NCBI GenBank assembly: GCA_949775045.1
Contig: OX459097.1
Coordinates: 16,716,210-16,780,209, forward strand
Length of the DNA: 64,000 bases
Reading direction: 5' to 3'
Source of the DNA: Metridium senile
Taxonomy: Eukaryota; Cnidaria; Anthozoa; Actiniaria; Metridiidae
In this document: positions 21,301-33,013 of the stretch, one piece after another
Layout of the letters: the number at the start of each line of letters is the position of its first letter
Position numbering within the stretch: the stretch's first letter is position 1
Notes under the pieces: model-generated
Databases searched by the model: none
The model's input: only the letters and a program-made list of their open reading frames with translations
What the model was told of the DNA's origin: nothing
Position numbers and translations under genes: made by a program

Positions 21301-22902
21301 GAAAAAAAAAGTTAATCAAAGTACTAATGAAATGTATGATGAGTTCAAAAGGGATAAATAATTGAACGAATGGATGAATAAATAAAATAATGAAAGGACA
21401 AATGGATAAATGAAAGGATGAATGGATAGATAAAAGGGCAAATGGATAACAGTTAAAGGATGAATGGAGAGATGAAAGGACAAATGGATAAATTAAAGGA
21501 TGAATGAAGAGATGAAAGGACAAATGAATAAATGAAAGGATGAATGGATAAATGAAATGACAAATGGATAAATTAAAGGATGAATAGATAGATGAAAGGA
21601 CAAATAGATATAGATATATTATAGCAAAGAAAAATTCCAGGTTGCATACTCATTTTGAAAAAAATAGCAAACTAATGAATTTATATAAAACAGAGTATTA
21701 GTATCCAAAAAGCCCGAAAAAAAAATGCCGTTATTGTAAATTAATTATTGTAAGTAATCTTTGACGTGCTGTATGTAAATATATATGTTTATCGCTTTAA
21801 TTAGATATATTATCCTAAAAGCCCGATAAAAGAATGGCGTTATTGTAAAATTAATTATTGTAAGTTATCTTCTCGTGTTGTATGTCATTATGTATGTTTG
21901 TAGATATAATAATAAAAAAAAAAAATGGATAAATGAAAGGATGGATGGATAAATAAAAGGACGCATGAATATATAAATGAAAAGATGAATGCATAGATGA
22001 AAGGATGAATGGATAGATGAAATGACAAATGAATAAATGAAAGGATGAATGGAGAGATGGAGTACAAATGGATAAATGAAAGTATCAAATGAATAAATTA
22101 AAGGATGAATGGATAGATGAAAGGACAAATGGATAAATGAAAGGATGAATGGATAGATGAAAGGACAAATGAATAAATGAAAGGATGAATGGAAAGGTGA
22201 AAGGACAAATGGATAGATGAAAGGATGAATGGATAGATGAAAGGATGAATAGATAGATGAAAGGACAAATGAATGGAGAGATGAAAGTACAAATGGATAA
22301 ATGAAAGGATGAATGGATAAATGAAAGTACAATTGAATAAATTAAAGGATGAATGGATAGATGAAAGGACAAATGGATAAATGAAAGGATGAATGGATGA
22401 AAGGATGAATAGATAGATGAAAGGACAAATTGATTAATGAAAAAATGAATGGATAGGTGAAAGGACAAATGGATAAATGAAAGGATGAATGGATAGGTGA
22501 AAGGACAAATGGATAAATGAAAGGATGAATGGAGAGATGAAAGGACAAATGAATATTTAAATGAAAAGATGATTGGATAGATGAAAGGATGAATGGATAG
22601 ATGAAAGGATAAATGAATAAATGAAAGGATGAATGGATAGATGGAAGGACAAATGGATAAATGAAAGGATGAATGGAGAGATGAAAGGATAAATGAATAT
22701 ATAAATGAAAAGATGATTGGATAGATGAAAGGATGAATGGAGAGATGAAAGGACAAATGAATAAATGAAAGGATGGATTGATAGATGGAAGGACAAATGG
22801 ATAAATGAAAGGATGAATGGATGGATAGATTAAAGGATGAATTACTAAATGAAAGGATGAATGGATAAATAAAAGGATGAACGGATGAATGAGACTATAA
22901 CG
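21300..22902. repeat. Long tandem array of a GGATGAATGGATAGATGAAA-type unit
   Basis: Degenerate GGATGAATGG / ATAGATGAAAGGACAAATGG units, about 20 and 40 bp, run for about 1.6 kb. The array is interrupted at 21610-21925 by unrelated AT-rich sequence that itself has two copies of a roughly 118-bp unit. Translated on the minus strand the array gives FHLSIHPFIYPFVL repeats in several frames; these are not genes. The last ~410 bp plus the next ~90 bp recur exactly at 37140-37641. Confidence 0.9.
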
Positions 22903-23140
22903 TAACTGGAAGAACTGTAATTTCTTAAAACCCTAGAACCATTTGATATTTCTGTCTTTACCGTTCATGATAGTAACTAGTTGTTCTAGTAATGAGTGAT
23001 TACGCTTCACGTAGGTCTTGTAGTAATTTAGTGCGGGGGCAGTAGCAATCCTACAGTTTCGACCAATCATATTTGATCTCTTCAATGATGTCATAATGCG
23101 ATCAAGTTTCCTTGTTCCTTTTGCTACAACATTTTAAAAA

Positions 23141-26100
23141 ATGGCTTCAGCTTCCAAAAGATCGAATAAAAATTATAAGGGCAAAAGTCCCAACGTTGAA
23201 ACATTTATCGCTAGTGGTGGTAACTGTGAAGATGTTTCAAAACTAGTTGCCCCAAATTTGGCTGCTGGCGCTAAACTGGCAGCCAAAAACCAATCACAAG
23301 GCCTTGACGAGAAGACTGCACGCACGTACGAACTGCGCCTCATGAGTCTTGAGAAATTCGCCAAAGAGAATGGTGATGATGCGGTCCTCTTTGGTCCTGG
23401 ACAAAGACCATTTCTTTCCGTGACTATTCAGACGTTTTTACGTAAGTTTGTAATACGCAGTGTCTATATGTCCGTGGGGCGCCTGACACTAGGTCAGACC
23501 GTCTGAAAATCTCACGACTTACTACGGTCAAAAGAATGATTTGGTAGAGCTAAACAAAGTAAAGTATTTTATACTTAACTAGTATGCTATTCTGCAGTGA
23601 TTTTTTCAAAATAATTCGGCTCCCTGACATGTAGTTTTTCGTGACCTACTGTCAGGCACACGGACATATAGACACGCAATATTAATTAGTAGTAAAAAGA
23701 TCTCGTGAGACCGGTACGAATTGTTATTTCTGTTCGGTTCGTTTCGGTTTATCGGCAAACCGAATAAACTCAGTCAGAGAAACTTTATTGTATTAAGAGG
23801 GTCTCAATGGGGTTTAATTGACTAGCGTATAAGACCGTTTTATCGTATTAAAACGTATAAATATAACGAGCTAACTGTTTATCGTATAAGGGAATGTCCG
23901 ATTTTTAACGTATTTGAATTTAAAACATTCAAATGTCTGTGAAGAATAGTCAGTATGTGATCTGTTTTTAGATATTTTTCATATATTTTTGCATACCAAT
24001 AAATGTAAATGTTTTTCTTCTTGCGTGACAATAGCTTGCGTGGCGTGTGATTGAATCGCGATGTTCAATGGTAAAGTGGACTTGGGTTACCATTGAAACG
24101 ATGCGAGATCTAGAGAAGTACATTTACCGACTATTAAAGATTTCTTTCTACTGTTTACTGACTAAATTGCATTTGTGTAACTGTTTACTGACTAGAGATA
24201 TACCCTATTGAGACCTTCTATTTAAACAAAAAAAATCGAAAGAAAATTGTATTGAGGCCTGAAACTATTTTGTGCCGGTCTGGCGTTCTGATCTCACCAC
24301 TATTTATAAACTTTTTTTAAGCTACTTATTTTTCATATTTTCATTTTAAAATACAGTCAATGTTGCGAAGCACTTGCTAAAAACATCCTGGATCAAATAA
24401 AATGTTTATTCCTAACCCTAATAACACAAATCGTTGTAATTATAACTAAATGTGTTTTTTTTTTTAATTTCTGTTTACTGTTTTTGACTGTATATTTAGC
24501 TTAAGTTACTTTTAATATCCTTTCTAGAAATGTTAGGTGAGCCAGAAGGACAAAAACTCGGCAAGTTGAAATGTAAGGGGTTAAAGCCCCCAGCAATCAA
24601 TGGCCATGTTGCAGCTTTCCGGCACTGGTTTGATACCTTTGGTCACACAGGGCCATATAGCCAGAAAGTTGTAACTCATGAAGATGGTACGAAGTCCTTG
24701 ATACCATCTGGTAATCCCATGCATGACCCAGGTATGTATGTGCATTCCTTCCAACTCTCTATTATGAAGAATTGTTCAAAAACTCATAAATGATTCATAA
24801 CTAATTTACAAAAGAAATCATGACCGTTACATTAAATAAATTTATCATTTTTGTATACATTGTAATTTAACTTTCTTTTGTTAAATATTTGTTTTGCTTT
24901 CTTATTATCATTATTATGCATGATTTTAGCTGTAAAAAAGACTATCAAACAGATGGTGAAGAGGGCTTCTCGTCCAACTAAAAAGGACACAAAAATGGGT
25001 AGAAAGCCCTATGAGCCAAAAAAAGCTCCTCCCTTTTCCTTAGAGCAGCTTATGAGGATGAGGAATTACTGTCTTCAATCAATTCAGGTATCTAAAGCTT
25101 TAATTCATTGATTACATTATAAATTGGTATTTAAAAACCCAGTCAGCAATACCAATTAAACATGTATAGTATGTATATACTTACCATAGTTTTTTTTTAT
25201 TTATGAACTATAGGGTCTCCGTGGTCTTTGGCTGTGGACAGTAACTTTATTTTCATTTTCCCTGTTTCTTAGAGGTGAAGAACCTCTTCGTTTGAAAATG
25301 AAAAATATAAAATGCCCTCCAAACTTTTCCTGTAAGTTTTCTTTTATAATTTTGACTATTAAAATTATTACATGACTATATGCACTGACATGTATTGCCT
25401 GAGTAAAAGTGTTTGCATGAAAAAAATTTGCTTGTACAGAGTTTTCAATAGCAGAGAAGTTTTGGTGAATTGTGAAATACTAAACCCATATACAATAATT
25501 ATGTGAGAGTGCCCCTAGTTCTTTTAATTTTTATGTGTTTATTTTAATAAAAGTTAAAAAATAACTTGTGCATGATTATTTAAACAACTTGCTTAATATG
25601 AATGTCACTTATCTCTTGCATGTACATATGTAGTTGAATCTGGTGAACTTCCCACAAGGCTTGAAATTACAATTCCTTGGTCAAAAGCTGACAAGAAAGC
25701 TAAAGGTTTGTTATCTATGGTTTTCATTTGCAAGCTTATATATATAATATAGGCATATACTGAAAGCCATAGTTTGAGATATTGCAATCTATGGTTTTCA
25801 TATGCAAGCCTATAGACCATGTATTGAAAGCCATAGTTTGAGATATTGCAATCTATGGTTTTTACATGCAAGCCTATAGACCATGTATTGAAAGCCATAG
25901 TTTGAGATATTGCAATCTATGGTTTTTACATGCAAGCCTATAGACCATGTATTGAAAGCCATAGTTTGAGATATTGCAATCTATGGTTTTCATATGCAAG
26001 CCGACCATGTATTGAAAGCCATAGTTTGAGATATTGCAATCTATGGTTTTTACATGCAAGCCTATAGACCATGTATTGAAAGCCATAGTTTGAGATATTG

Positions 26101-27485
26101 CAATCTATGGTTTTCATATGCAAGCCTATAGACCATGTATTGAAAGCCATAGTTTGAGATATTGCAATCTATGGTTTTTACATGCAAGCCTATAGACCAT
26201 GTATTGAAAGCCATAGTTTGAGATATTGCAATCTATGGTTTTCATATGCAAGCCTATAGACCATGTATTGAAAGCCATAGTTTGAGATATTGCAATCTAT
26301 GGTTTTCATATGCAAGCCTATAGACCATGTATTGAAAGCCATAGTTTGAGATATTGCAATCTATGGTTTTCACAACCACTAGAGATAATTTTCACATTCA
26401 AAAGTGACACAATGTATGGCTTATTTATTTTTCCTTTTTTAAGGTGTTACCTTGACACTCTGGTCAAACCCTCTTAATAGAAAGCTTTGTCCTTTGACTG
26501 CACTCTTCACATGGCTTCTCGTGTCAGGTAAAAGATAAAACGTTTTAATCCGATTTCATAAGTCTGTAAAATCTTTATTTATTTATTCTCAGCCTCTATA
26601 AATCCCAGTAAGCAATATGAAGCCACCTTAATGTAGTAAAGTTGTTTTGTTAAAAGGCACATATGTAAAAAATGTAAAACAAGTAACAAAACTTACTGAA
26701 ATCACAGCATTGTCTATTGGCATTATTATCAAAAAAGTATGTGTTACTTATAAATTAAGTTATTCTCTCTCAACATTTAGGCATAAAGAAAGGACATATT
26801 TTCCCCAGAGTTGCCAAAAACAATCGTGTCTGCCTGAGAACATCTAGAGGTGTAACCACTTACAGAAAAGTTTTTCTGAAGGTGAGTTTCTGCTTTGTCA
26901 GAAATTTGTCACCACCAGGGCCGTAGCGCCCATCCCCCCCCCCCCCCCCCCCCCAAAAAAACCATGATTTGAGTGTATTAAATGGTAGTTATTTTCAAGG
27001 GGTTATTTTCAGAAAACAATGGGTGCCCCCCTAATCATTTTGAGGGTGATACGGCCCTGACCACTATCAACAATGTTTACATTTATAACGTTAAATTTTC
27101 ACGTTCTTAACGTCAAAGTGAAGACAACATTTTTGTTATCTTAGATGTCACAGGACTTATTTGAAAAGAGTTTTACAACTCATTCCATTAGAAGATCTGG
27201 AGCCCATTGGGCTGCACGGTGTGGTGCAGACGATAGTACCATCAAGAGAGCAGGACGATGGTAAGACGACAGTTAGTGTGTGAATGAGCTGTTGACTAAG
27301 AACATGTTCACTGTATGTTTTGTCCATTAGCCCTAGCCTTATGTAAGTGTTATTGTATTTTTGTTAGGAAATCAAGTAGCTTTGAGCTTTATACCCACAA
27401 TGCAAGGGCTGAACTAATCAAGCAGCAACACGAAGGCAGTATTTCTCGTGACCATGAATTATGGATGTTTAAGCCACTGAGATAG
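23141..27485 (+). CDS. Crypton-like tyrosine recombinase, nine exons, apparently intact
   Basis: Exons 23141-23441, 24528-24731, 24930-25087, 25214-25331, 25634-25705, 26444-26527, 26781-26881, 27145-27260 and 27368-27485 have GT-AG junctions and matching phases, giving 423 residues without a stop. The N-terminal half (about 50-130) looks like the helical DNA-binding core of tyrosine recombinases. The catalytic half shows a first arginine in LFLRGEEPLRLK (R241), HSIRRSGAHWA (H359, R362), GRW (W385) and nucleophile Y393 in SFELYTH, i.e. the R...HxxR...W...Y layout. Such enzymes cut and rejoin DNA through a 3'-phosphotyrosyl link. The gene starts about 150 bp inside the element. AATAAA near 27594 is a plausible poly(A) signal. 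Intron 5 holds a 64-bp tandem array and introns 1 and 7 hold MITEs. Assignment to Cryptons over DIRS rests on finding no reverse transcriptase. Confidence 0.8.
23460..23675. mobile_element. MITE in intron 1 of the recombinase gene
   Basis: The ends GTGTCTATATGTCCG and CGGACATATAGACAC are perfect inverted repeats, followed inward by GCGCCTGACA / TGTCAGGCAC. It starts 19 bases after the exon 1 splice donor. A sister copy lies at 53781-54000 in intron 1 of the Kolobok transposase, with a long shared interior (AAAGAATGATTTGGTAGAGC). Confidence 0.85.
25712..26372. repeat. 64-bp tandem array, about 10 copies
   Basis: Units of the form agaccatgtattgaaagcc ... ctatggttttcatatgcaag repeat with a 64-bp period and very few differences (Tcatatg versus Ttacatg; one 6-bp deletion near 26001). 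Each unit is itself partly palindromic (AAAACCATAG / CTATGGTTTT). It fills most of intron 5 of the recombinase gene. Minus-strand ORFs through it are repeat artefacts. Confidence 0.95.
26916..27059. mobile_element. MITE, 144 bp, ACCAC duplication, in intron 7 of the recombinase gene
   Basis: CAGGGCCGTAGC at the left end pairs with GATACGGCCCTG at the right. ACCAC flanks both sides (26911-26915 and 27060-27064). The interior has a long C homopolymer (about 26934-26955). Confidence 0.8.
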
Positions 27486-28269
27486 CTTCTATGTCATCTA
27501 GCTTCAAACAAAAATGATTTTAAATTGAATTTTTTTTATAGCTGTGAGGGTGTCACAAAAAATCGAGATATGATATAATTGATGGTGTTTGAAAAATAAA
27601 ATACACAAATTAGATTATTTAATGTACAACCAATTTTTTAATATCAATCTGATAATATACCGAGAATAAATGCCGTTTTAAAAAAAATCAATCTAACAGT
27701 ATAGTCAGTAATACATCAAAAATAATTTTGCTAAATTTTCATTTTTTACTATTATATTATATATTGATGCAGAATTACAAATAGAGTAAAAATATTATAC
27801 CCGTGAAACAAGTAGTACTAATTAGTACTAAGTAGTGCTAATTAAACAATAGAAAACAATAGAATTAGCATAAAATAATCACTATTTAGTACTATTTATT
27901 TTGCACGCTTTTAATTTTTGTACTCTAATAATTATATGTTGTTATATTGTATTTTAAACAATTTTGTTTCTTTCTTTCTATTGAAATTCGTTAATAAAGA
28001 TATTAAAAGACATCTTGTCATGTGTATTTTCAGCGCGCCAGTAAATATAATGGCACGAGTAACCGGAACCATATAATGAAAAACGTACACGTATTTGGCC
28101 CACGTATTTACAACATTTTTGCTGTTTATTACGCACGGGAATTTTCATTCAAGCAAAGAAGCATTGTCTTTGGCGAGAACAACTACTACGAGCCTGACCT
28201 TATTTTAGAAAGTATTTATAGAATTATGATTTTAATGTTTTGTTATCATCACTATCCTTGTCATTAATT

Positions 28270-28575
28270 ATTGGTGGGGGGGGGGGGGGGGGGGGGGGAA
28301 GGTACTCCCCTATATCTGCTATTCTGCTATATCGGTATGTGCCGCCCTATAGGGTATGGTTTTTCGGCTTTTAGGTCTGGGATATGGTATCCTTTTTTGA
28401 CGTTTTGTCTGGAGTAGGGTAAGGATTTTGCCTGGTTAAGGGTTTCGCTGGCGTTTTAGTCTGAAATAAGCTAAGCTTTCAGCTGGAACTAAAACAATTT
28501 AAATTCAATAAAAAAAATGTTCTTTTAAAGGCCTGGATAGGGTGTATAATTCTTAGGTTTAGTCTGGGATAGTGT
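28270..28575. repeat. G homopolymer and GGTACTCCC-type repeat
   Basis: A run of more than 20 G followed by aaggtactcccctatatctg and gtatgtgccgccctat, the same family as at 1435-1880. No ORF. Confidence 0.7.
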
Positions 28576-28580
28576 ACCTT

Positions 28581-29070
28581 ATTCCACTTAATTTTCGCGT
28601 CACTTAAATTTCGCGAATTTTGCGATTTAAAAACAAAACGCGAAAAATAAGTGAAAATTGTCGCGAAAATTTGGAAGAGCGAAAATTAAGTGAGAACACA
28701 TAAAGGCTTTTGTTGAAATATTAACCGTTAGATAGCCTTTATGAACACATCTTTGTCTATTTAGTTTAATTAGCTCTCTGCGCTCTCCACTTCATCGACA
28801 TCATCATCTTCTGCCTCTAGTTCTTCGATGGGCACTTTTGTGTTACAGTTTTGATGATTAAACCACATTTCATTTGGACTTGTTTGTCTTTGTTTCCTAT
28901 TTAATTTCACAGCCAAAGAACATTTAAGATTTGACATGCTTTCACGGAAGAATCGCGAAAATAAAGTGACTTAGTTTTAACGAAAATAGCGAAATGGCGA
29001 AATAAAGTGTCGCGAAATATCGCAAACCAAAAATCGCGAAATTTTGGTGTCGCGAAAATTAAGTGGAATA
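28581..29070. mobile_element. MITE with TTCCACTTAATTTTCGCG ends and TA flanks
   Basis: The left TTCCACTTAATTTTCGCG and right CGCGAAAATTAAGTGGAA are perfect inverted repeats, with TA outside both ends as in Tc1/mariner-type insertions. The interior is rich in TTTCGCGA motifs. Confidence 0.8.
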
Positions 29071-29148
29071 CACACACACACACCCCAGGCAATTCTTACT
29101 TCAATCTTTTAAACAATTGTATAACTTTAATCTAATTTTATAAATAGA

Positions 29149-29400
29149 TTGATGTCTCCTCTTGTGGATGCTCTAGAGCATCTATGTGAGGATATTCCCA
29201 TGGACATGAGTGATCATGAGTCGAGCAGTGAAGAGGGGGATGACAGCATTGATGGAGGTGATCTTCTACGACAATGCATTTCAGAAAATGATCTGGCAAG
29301 TGACAGCTCAAGTGACTCCAGCTTAGAAGAACAGGTTGTAGGGGAAATTGTTCCTAAAAGTACTACTGACCACTCTTCCTCAGAGCATGAATCTGATTAA
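29149..29400 (+). CDS. Small acidic, serine-rich ORF of unknown function
   Basis: An 83-codon frame (second Met at 29152) rich in Asp, Glu and Ser, with SSSEEGDDSIDGGD and DSSSDSSLEE runs. AATAAA occurs at about 29489. An AG at about 29147 could be a splice acceptor, so this may be the last exon of a longer gene whose upstream exons I cannot identify. It lies inside the tyrosine-recombinase element between its two main genes. No domain is recognised; it may not be translated. Confidence 0.35.
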   Translation: MMSPLVDALEHLCEDIPMDMSDHESSSEEGDDSIDGGDLLRQCISENDLASDSSSDSSLEEQVVGEIVPKSTTDHSSSEHESD

Positions 29401-29409
29401 TTCAAATGG

Positions 29410-30107
29410 TATGTGTGATAAAGCCATGATTGTTATATTGATGTTGGTGTTTTAGTGGAAGCTGAAACAACAGTGCTGTTTGACACGAATAAAGAAGTCC
29501 AATATAATAATTTCTATAAACTATTATAATAATATAATAGTTTATGAATCTGGCAATTAAAGTTTTATTATAAGCTAAAGAGATTACTTATGTTAAAATT
29601 TGATCTTTAATTTCAGGATGGGTTGAACGGAAGATGGTGGTGGGCTCATCTTCATCTTTTTAATAATAACACTGAAATCAATGATTTTATTTATTCTTTT
29701 TCTTAAAAAAAAAAAGATTGTAAGCAGCAACAATAGAAATATATTAAAATAAAAAATATCAAATTGTATTTGTTTTTTAATTTGAGTTCTGTATGGTAAA
29801 GGTTCTTGACAGCAAATATAAATACTAAATGTGATAAGAAGCAGCAGCACATTTCAACTTCAACATTAAAATAAATTGCAATCCATGCAAATTATTTGTT
29901 ATTTACATGCAATTAAATGTTCATTGTCCAGGCTTAAATCAAAAATACATAGTAAAATGATAAAAAAAAAATCATAAATATACTTTAAATTGCATAGGTA
30001 TTTGCAATAATTTTTACAGCCAAATGTTTCAATGCCCCATCAGTCCCCGCCCTGACTTGACTTCTTGTCTAGTGCATTAAGACAATGCTTCCTCGCTTGG
30101 TTGAAAA
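29410..30107. other. Gene-poor interval inside the recombinase element
   Basis: AT-rich, poly(A)/poly(T) tracts; no gene seen. Confidence 0.5.
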
Positions 30108-30111
30108 TTAA

Positions 30112-30669
30112 GGTGACTGGCTACTTTTGGAAATAAAATAAACTTTTCTTTAAACTACGATTTCTTAATGTGAAATTTCATGCTGATTTGAAATATGAAT
30201 AGAAAAATGGGGTGTCCCGAGCTCATTTCCGAGATAATTGTTATTTAATGAGTGCCCGTGATGCGCGAGATTTTGAAGCAAAATTTGCGGAAAAAGGAAG
30301 CGATAGAAAGAAAATCACAACTCATAAGAAAATAGTTTTTTTGATACTATATCAAGCACAAATGCCGGCTAATGAAACATTCTAAAATACAACATGGATA
30401 GTTTTGAATAAAAGACAAAGAAATACCTTGATTTGTCATATTTCGTCATTTAAGTGCTTTCAAAACTCGCATGAAGTCGGACAAAAACTCCTACAAAAAT
30501 CTATTTTTTTGTACGTTTGAAAAATGAACTATTTTTAAAAAATTGACATTTTTTCGGTTCTTTCAATTAAGCATAAAGAAAGTATATAGTCCCGCTCGAA
30601 ATTCGAGGGTTTTGCCCTGGGCGGTTTTTGTGCGCGCGCACAGCGTTCAAATTAAAGTAGCCAGTCACC
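30112..30669. mobile_element. MITE, 558 bp, TTAA target duplication
   Basis: The left end GGTGACTGGCTAC and right end GTAGCCAGTCACC are perfect inverted repeats flanked by TTAA at 30108-30111 and 30670-30673. No transposase. TTAA suggests piggyBac- or Kolobok-type mobilisation; the ends differ from those of the Kolobok at 47914. Confidence 0.85.
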
Positions 30670-30884
30670 TTAAAAGCAAATTGTGTAATGAAATTACATT
30701 TAATTGAAGCTGATTTATTCTAACGATTACTTTACGGAACTTTTAAAATTGACTCAAAAGGGAATATTTTTAATTAAAGGCTGCAAATAAGCGCCGGTGA
30801 CATTTGTCCGCTACTGGTTAACAAAATTTAAGAGATGATAACTAACGGTAAACTAGTGTGTGCTGCGTCGGTGTTTCTAAAGAA

Positions 30885-31046
30885 ACAGTTGTGATAAAAA
30901 GGTAAATTTTACACCGTAAAAAAAGTAAGAAAGGTAACTTACTGACTTACGGACGTTTTCGACGAAGGAATAGCCTCCGAAACGTCAGTAAGTTACCTTT
31001 CTTACTTTTTTTTGCGGTGTGAAATACACCTTTTTATCACAACTGT
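30885..31046. mobile_element. Palindromic MITE
   Basis: ACAGTTGTGATAAAAAGG (from 30885) and CCTTTTTATCACAACTGT (to 31046) are perfect ends. Pairing continues inward through AAGTAAGAAAGGTAACTTAC to a short loop near 30970. Confidence 0.85.
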
Positions 31047-33000
31047 AACCAAATTTAATGATTTTCGCCGGCAAAATTGTTTCCTGATGGAACACGTTGA
31101 CTGGAGTTTTAATAGGTTTATCTGTGAATAGGCCTCATCCGTAGTTTTTTTTTTTTTTTGATTAAAAGAAAATGTTAACAAATACTAGGCTCTTAAAAAG
31201 TTTTGTTTAAATATGCAAATTAGTTTATTAGCGCGAAGTTTTAGTAGATTTGGAATTCATTTTTCCTAAAAAGTGTGACCTCTACATTGTTAAATAAAAG
31301 TTCTTTAAAGTGAGAAGTGAGAAAATTCAAAATGTATGTCCCTCCAGTGCTTCCGTAAAAATGTAACTTTGTGAATGTCATAGTTTGCATTGATTGCAAA
31401 ATGTGACTTTGACGAACAATGAGTTACATGATGCATACTATATCTGCTTTCCCAGAGCCATTTTTTGTTAGTAATTTTACACTCAAATATATTTCCAAAA
31501 TGTGACTTTGTGAATGTCATAGTTTGCATTGATTGCAAAATGTGACTTTGACGAAATTATTTAACGAAGTTATTTGTTTATTTTATAAGTACTGAGATTT
31601 CTTTTAAACAATAATAACAAATCAAATATACCATAAATGAGTGTTATGGTTAAACGATTCAATGATTAAAAAAATTCAGTATTCACAAGACGAAAAGTAG
31701 CAACAAAATGATGAAAATTACCGTACGGGTTGTAAAAGGAAAATTTACTCGTCTTCAATGCTTTTCAAAAACCCTAAAATAGTCATAGCTTTCCGTCTTT
31801 GAAAGTAATAAATAAACTGTCTGTACTGCTAGACATTTGTCAACTTTTCTTACTTCTTTCCTGAATTCCAAGACGTTTTTCTATAGCTAAACATCTCATT
31901 GGATATATTTTTTCGAAATAGCAGTTTTCTTGTGTTAAAATAACTTCACCAGTGAAATTTCGTTCGCGTCGCTGGTTGACTGTGACTGAAAACCGTACGA
32001 TTTAAAAATCACTGCAATTTTATGAATAAATCTCAGTACTTATATAGTACAGTTTTTTTGCTGTAATGCACTGTCTGGACATTTGATGGAAACTGAAGAA
32101 TTTAAAATGGGTTTTGCGTATAATGGACTCTGGGAGTTTAATATCCAGCAGGGAATGAAAAATTGAATGGCACTGAGAATGGGATCTCGAAAAAAAAAAA
32201 AAAACCGCAAGGACACATAGAATACTGTTTATTGAAACTACGTATACGCCATCCTGCATGTACAGATCTAACATACATTGACACTAATTGGCTGCACCAT
32301 ATACTGTTGCTCCATTTTGCCATCCGCTGGTTTCTTTTGCTCAATTCCCGATCCCGCCATTTTTTTAAATAAAAAAAATATGAAGACCATCTTGTAAAAA
32401 GATCTACACGACTCTGTACATTTTTTTATTGTAGTTCGATGCGGACTTACCTAAGTAGTTGTTGTCTTTACTACAAGTCTCTTGATGTACCTATCATCAT
32501 GTGACGAAGGGTGGCGATGTTTAGCATTTAAGTCATTAAACTTACTACAGTATTTTTTTAGCGTTCCTTGGTAATAGTGTTGACTCGATTATCAACTCTT
32601 TGCATTTATATGTTCAATATATTTTTTCAGTCCTTGAAAGCGTTCACTGCCTGACCATACTTTTCGTCGTCAGTACCAAGAATAATATTTTTTTAATGAC
32701 TAATGTTTCAAAAATGGCTAATTAAAACATCAATGATTAATACCATCAGCGAGGTATCTTTAGTTATTTTTGAAATATTTCCTCAAATTATCCATGCATT
32801 GATTAACCAATCCCAAAAGTCCTTTTCTAATCAGCACATATAGTCTTGACATAATTGTCATCAAAAGGGAACTCTCTTTACCTCAAGGAACCGTGACTAG
32901 TTATAAAATATGAAATACATGTAAGAAAAAGAGTTTAATTAATCGGTTAACGTCAAATTAACTTCGATCTTACAACAATAAATTTACAAAATATGCAAAC
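31047..33000. other. Gene-poor interval with a duplicated 55-bp segment
   Basis: A segment running from aaatgtgactttgtgaatg to atgtgactttgacga occurs at about 31359-31414 and 31497-31552. Otherwise AT-rich with no gene recognised. This is the intergenic middle of the recombinase element, downstream of both convergent genes. Confidence 0.6.
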
Positions 33001-33013
33001 TAGTTCATGTGAT

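Noticed and set aside
21275..22796. Several minus-strand ORFs (60-220 codons) with FHLSIHPFIYPF repeats, also at 37135-37444
   Set aside because: They arise from reading a short-period tandem array in any frame; no start context, introns or non-repetitive part.
25605..26150. Minus-strand ORFs through the 64-bp array
   Set aside because: Repeat-unit translations in overlapping frames, lying in an intron of the plus-strand recombinase gene.
25712..26372. CRISPR-like regular repeats
   Set aside because: Units are contiguous tandem copies with no unique spacers, in a eukaryotic intron.
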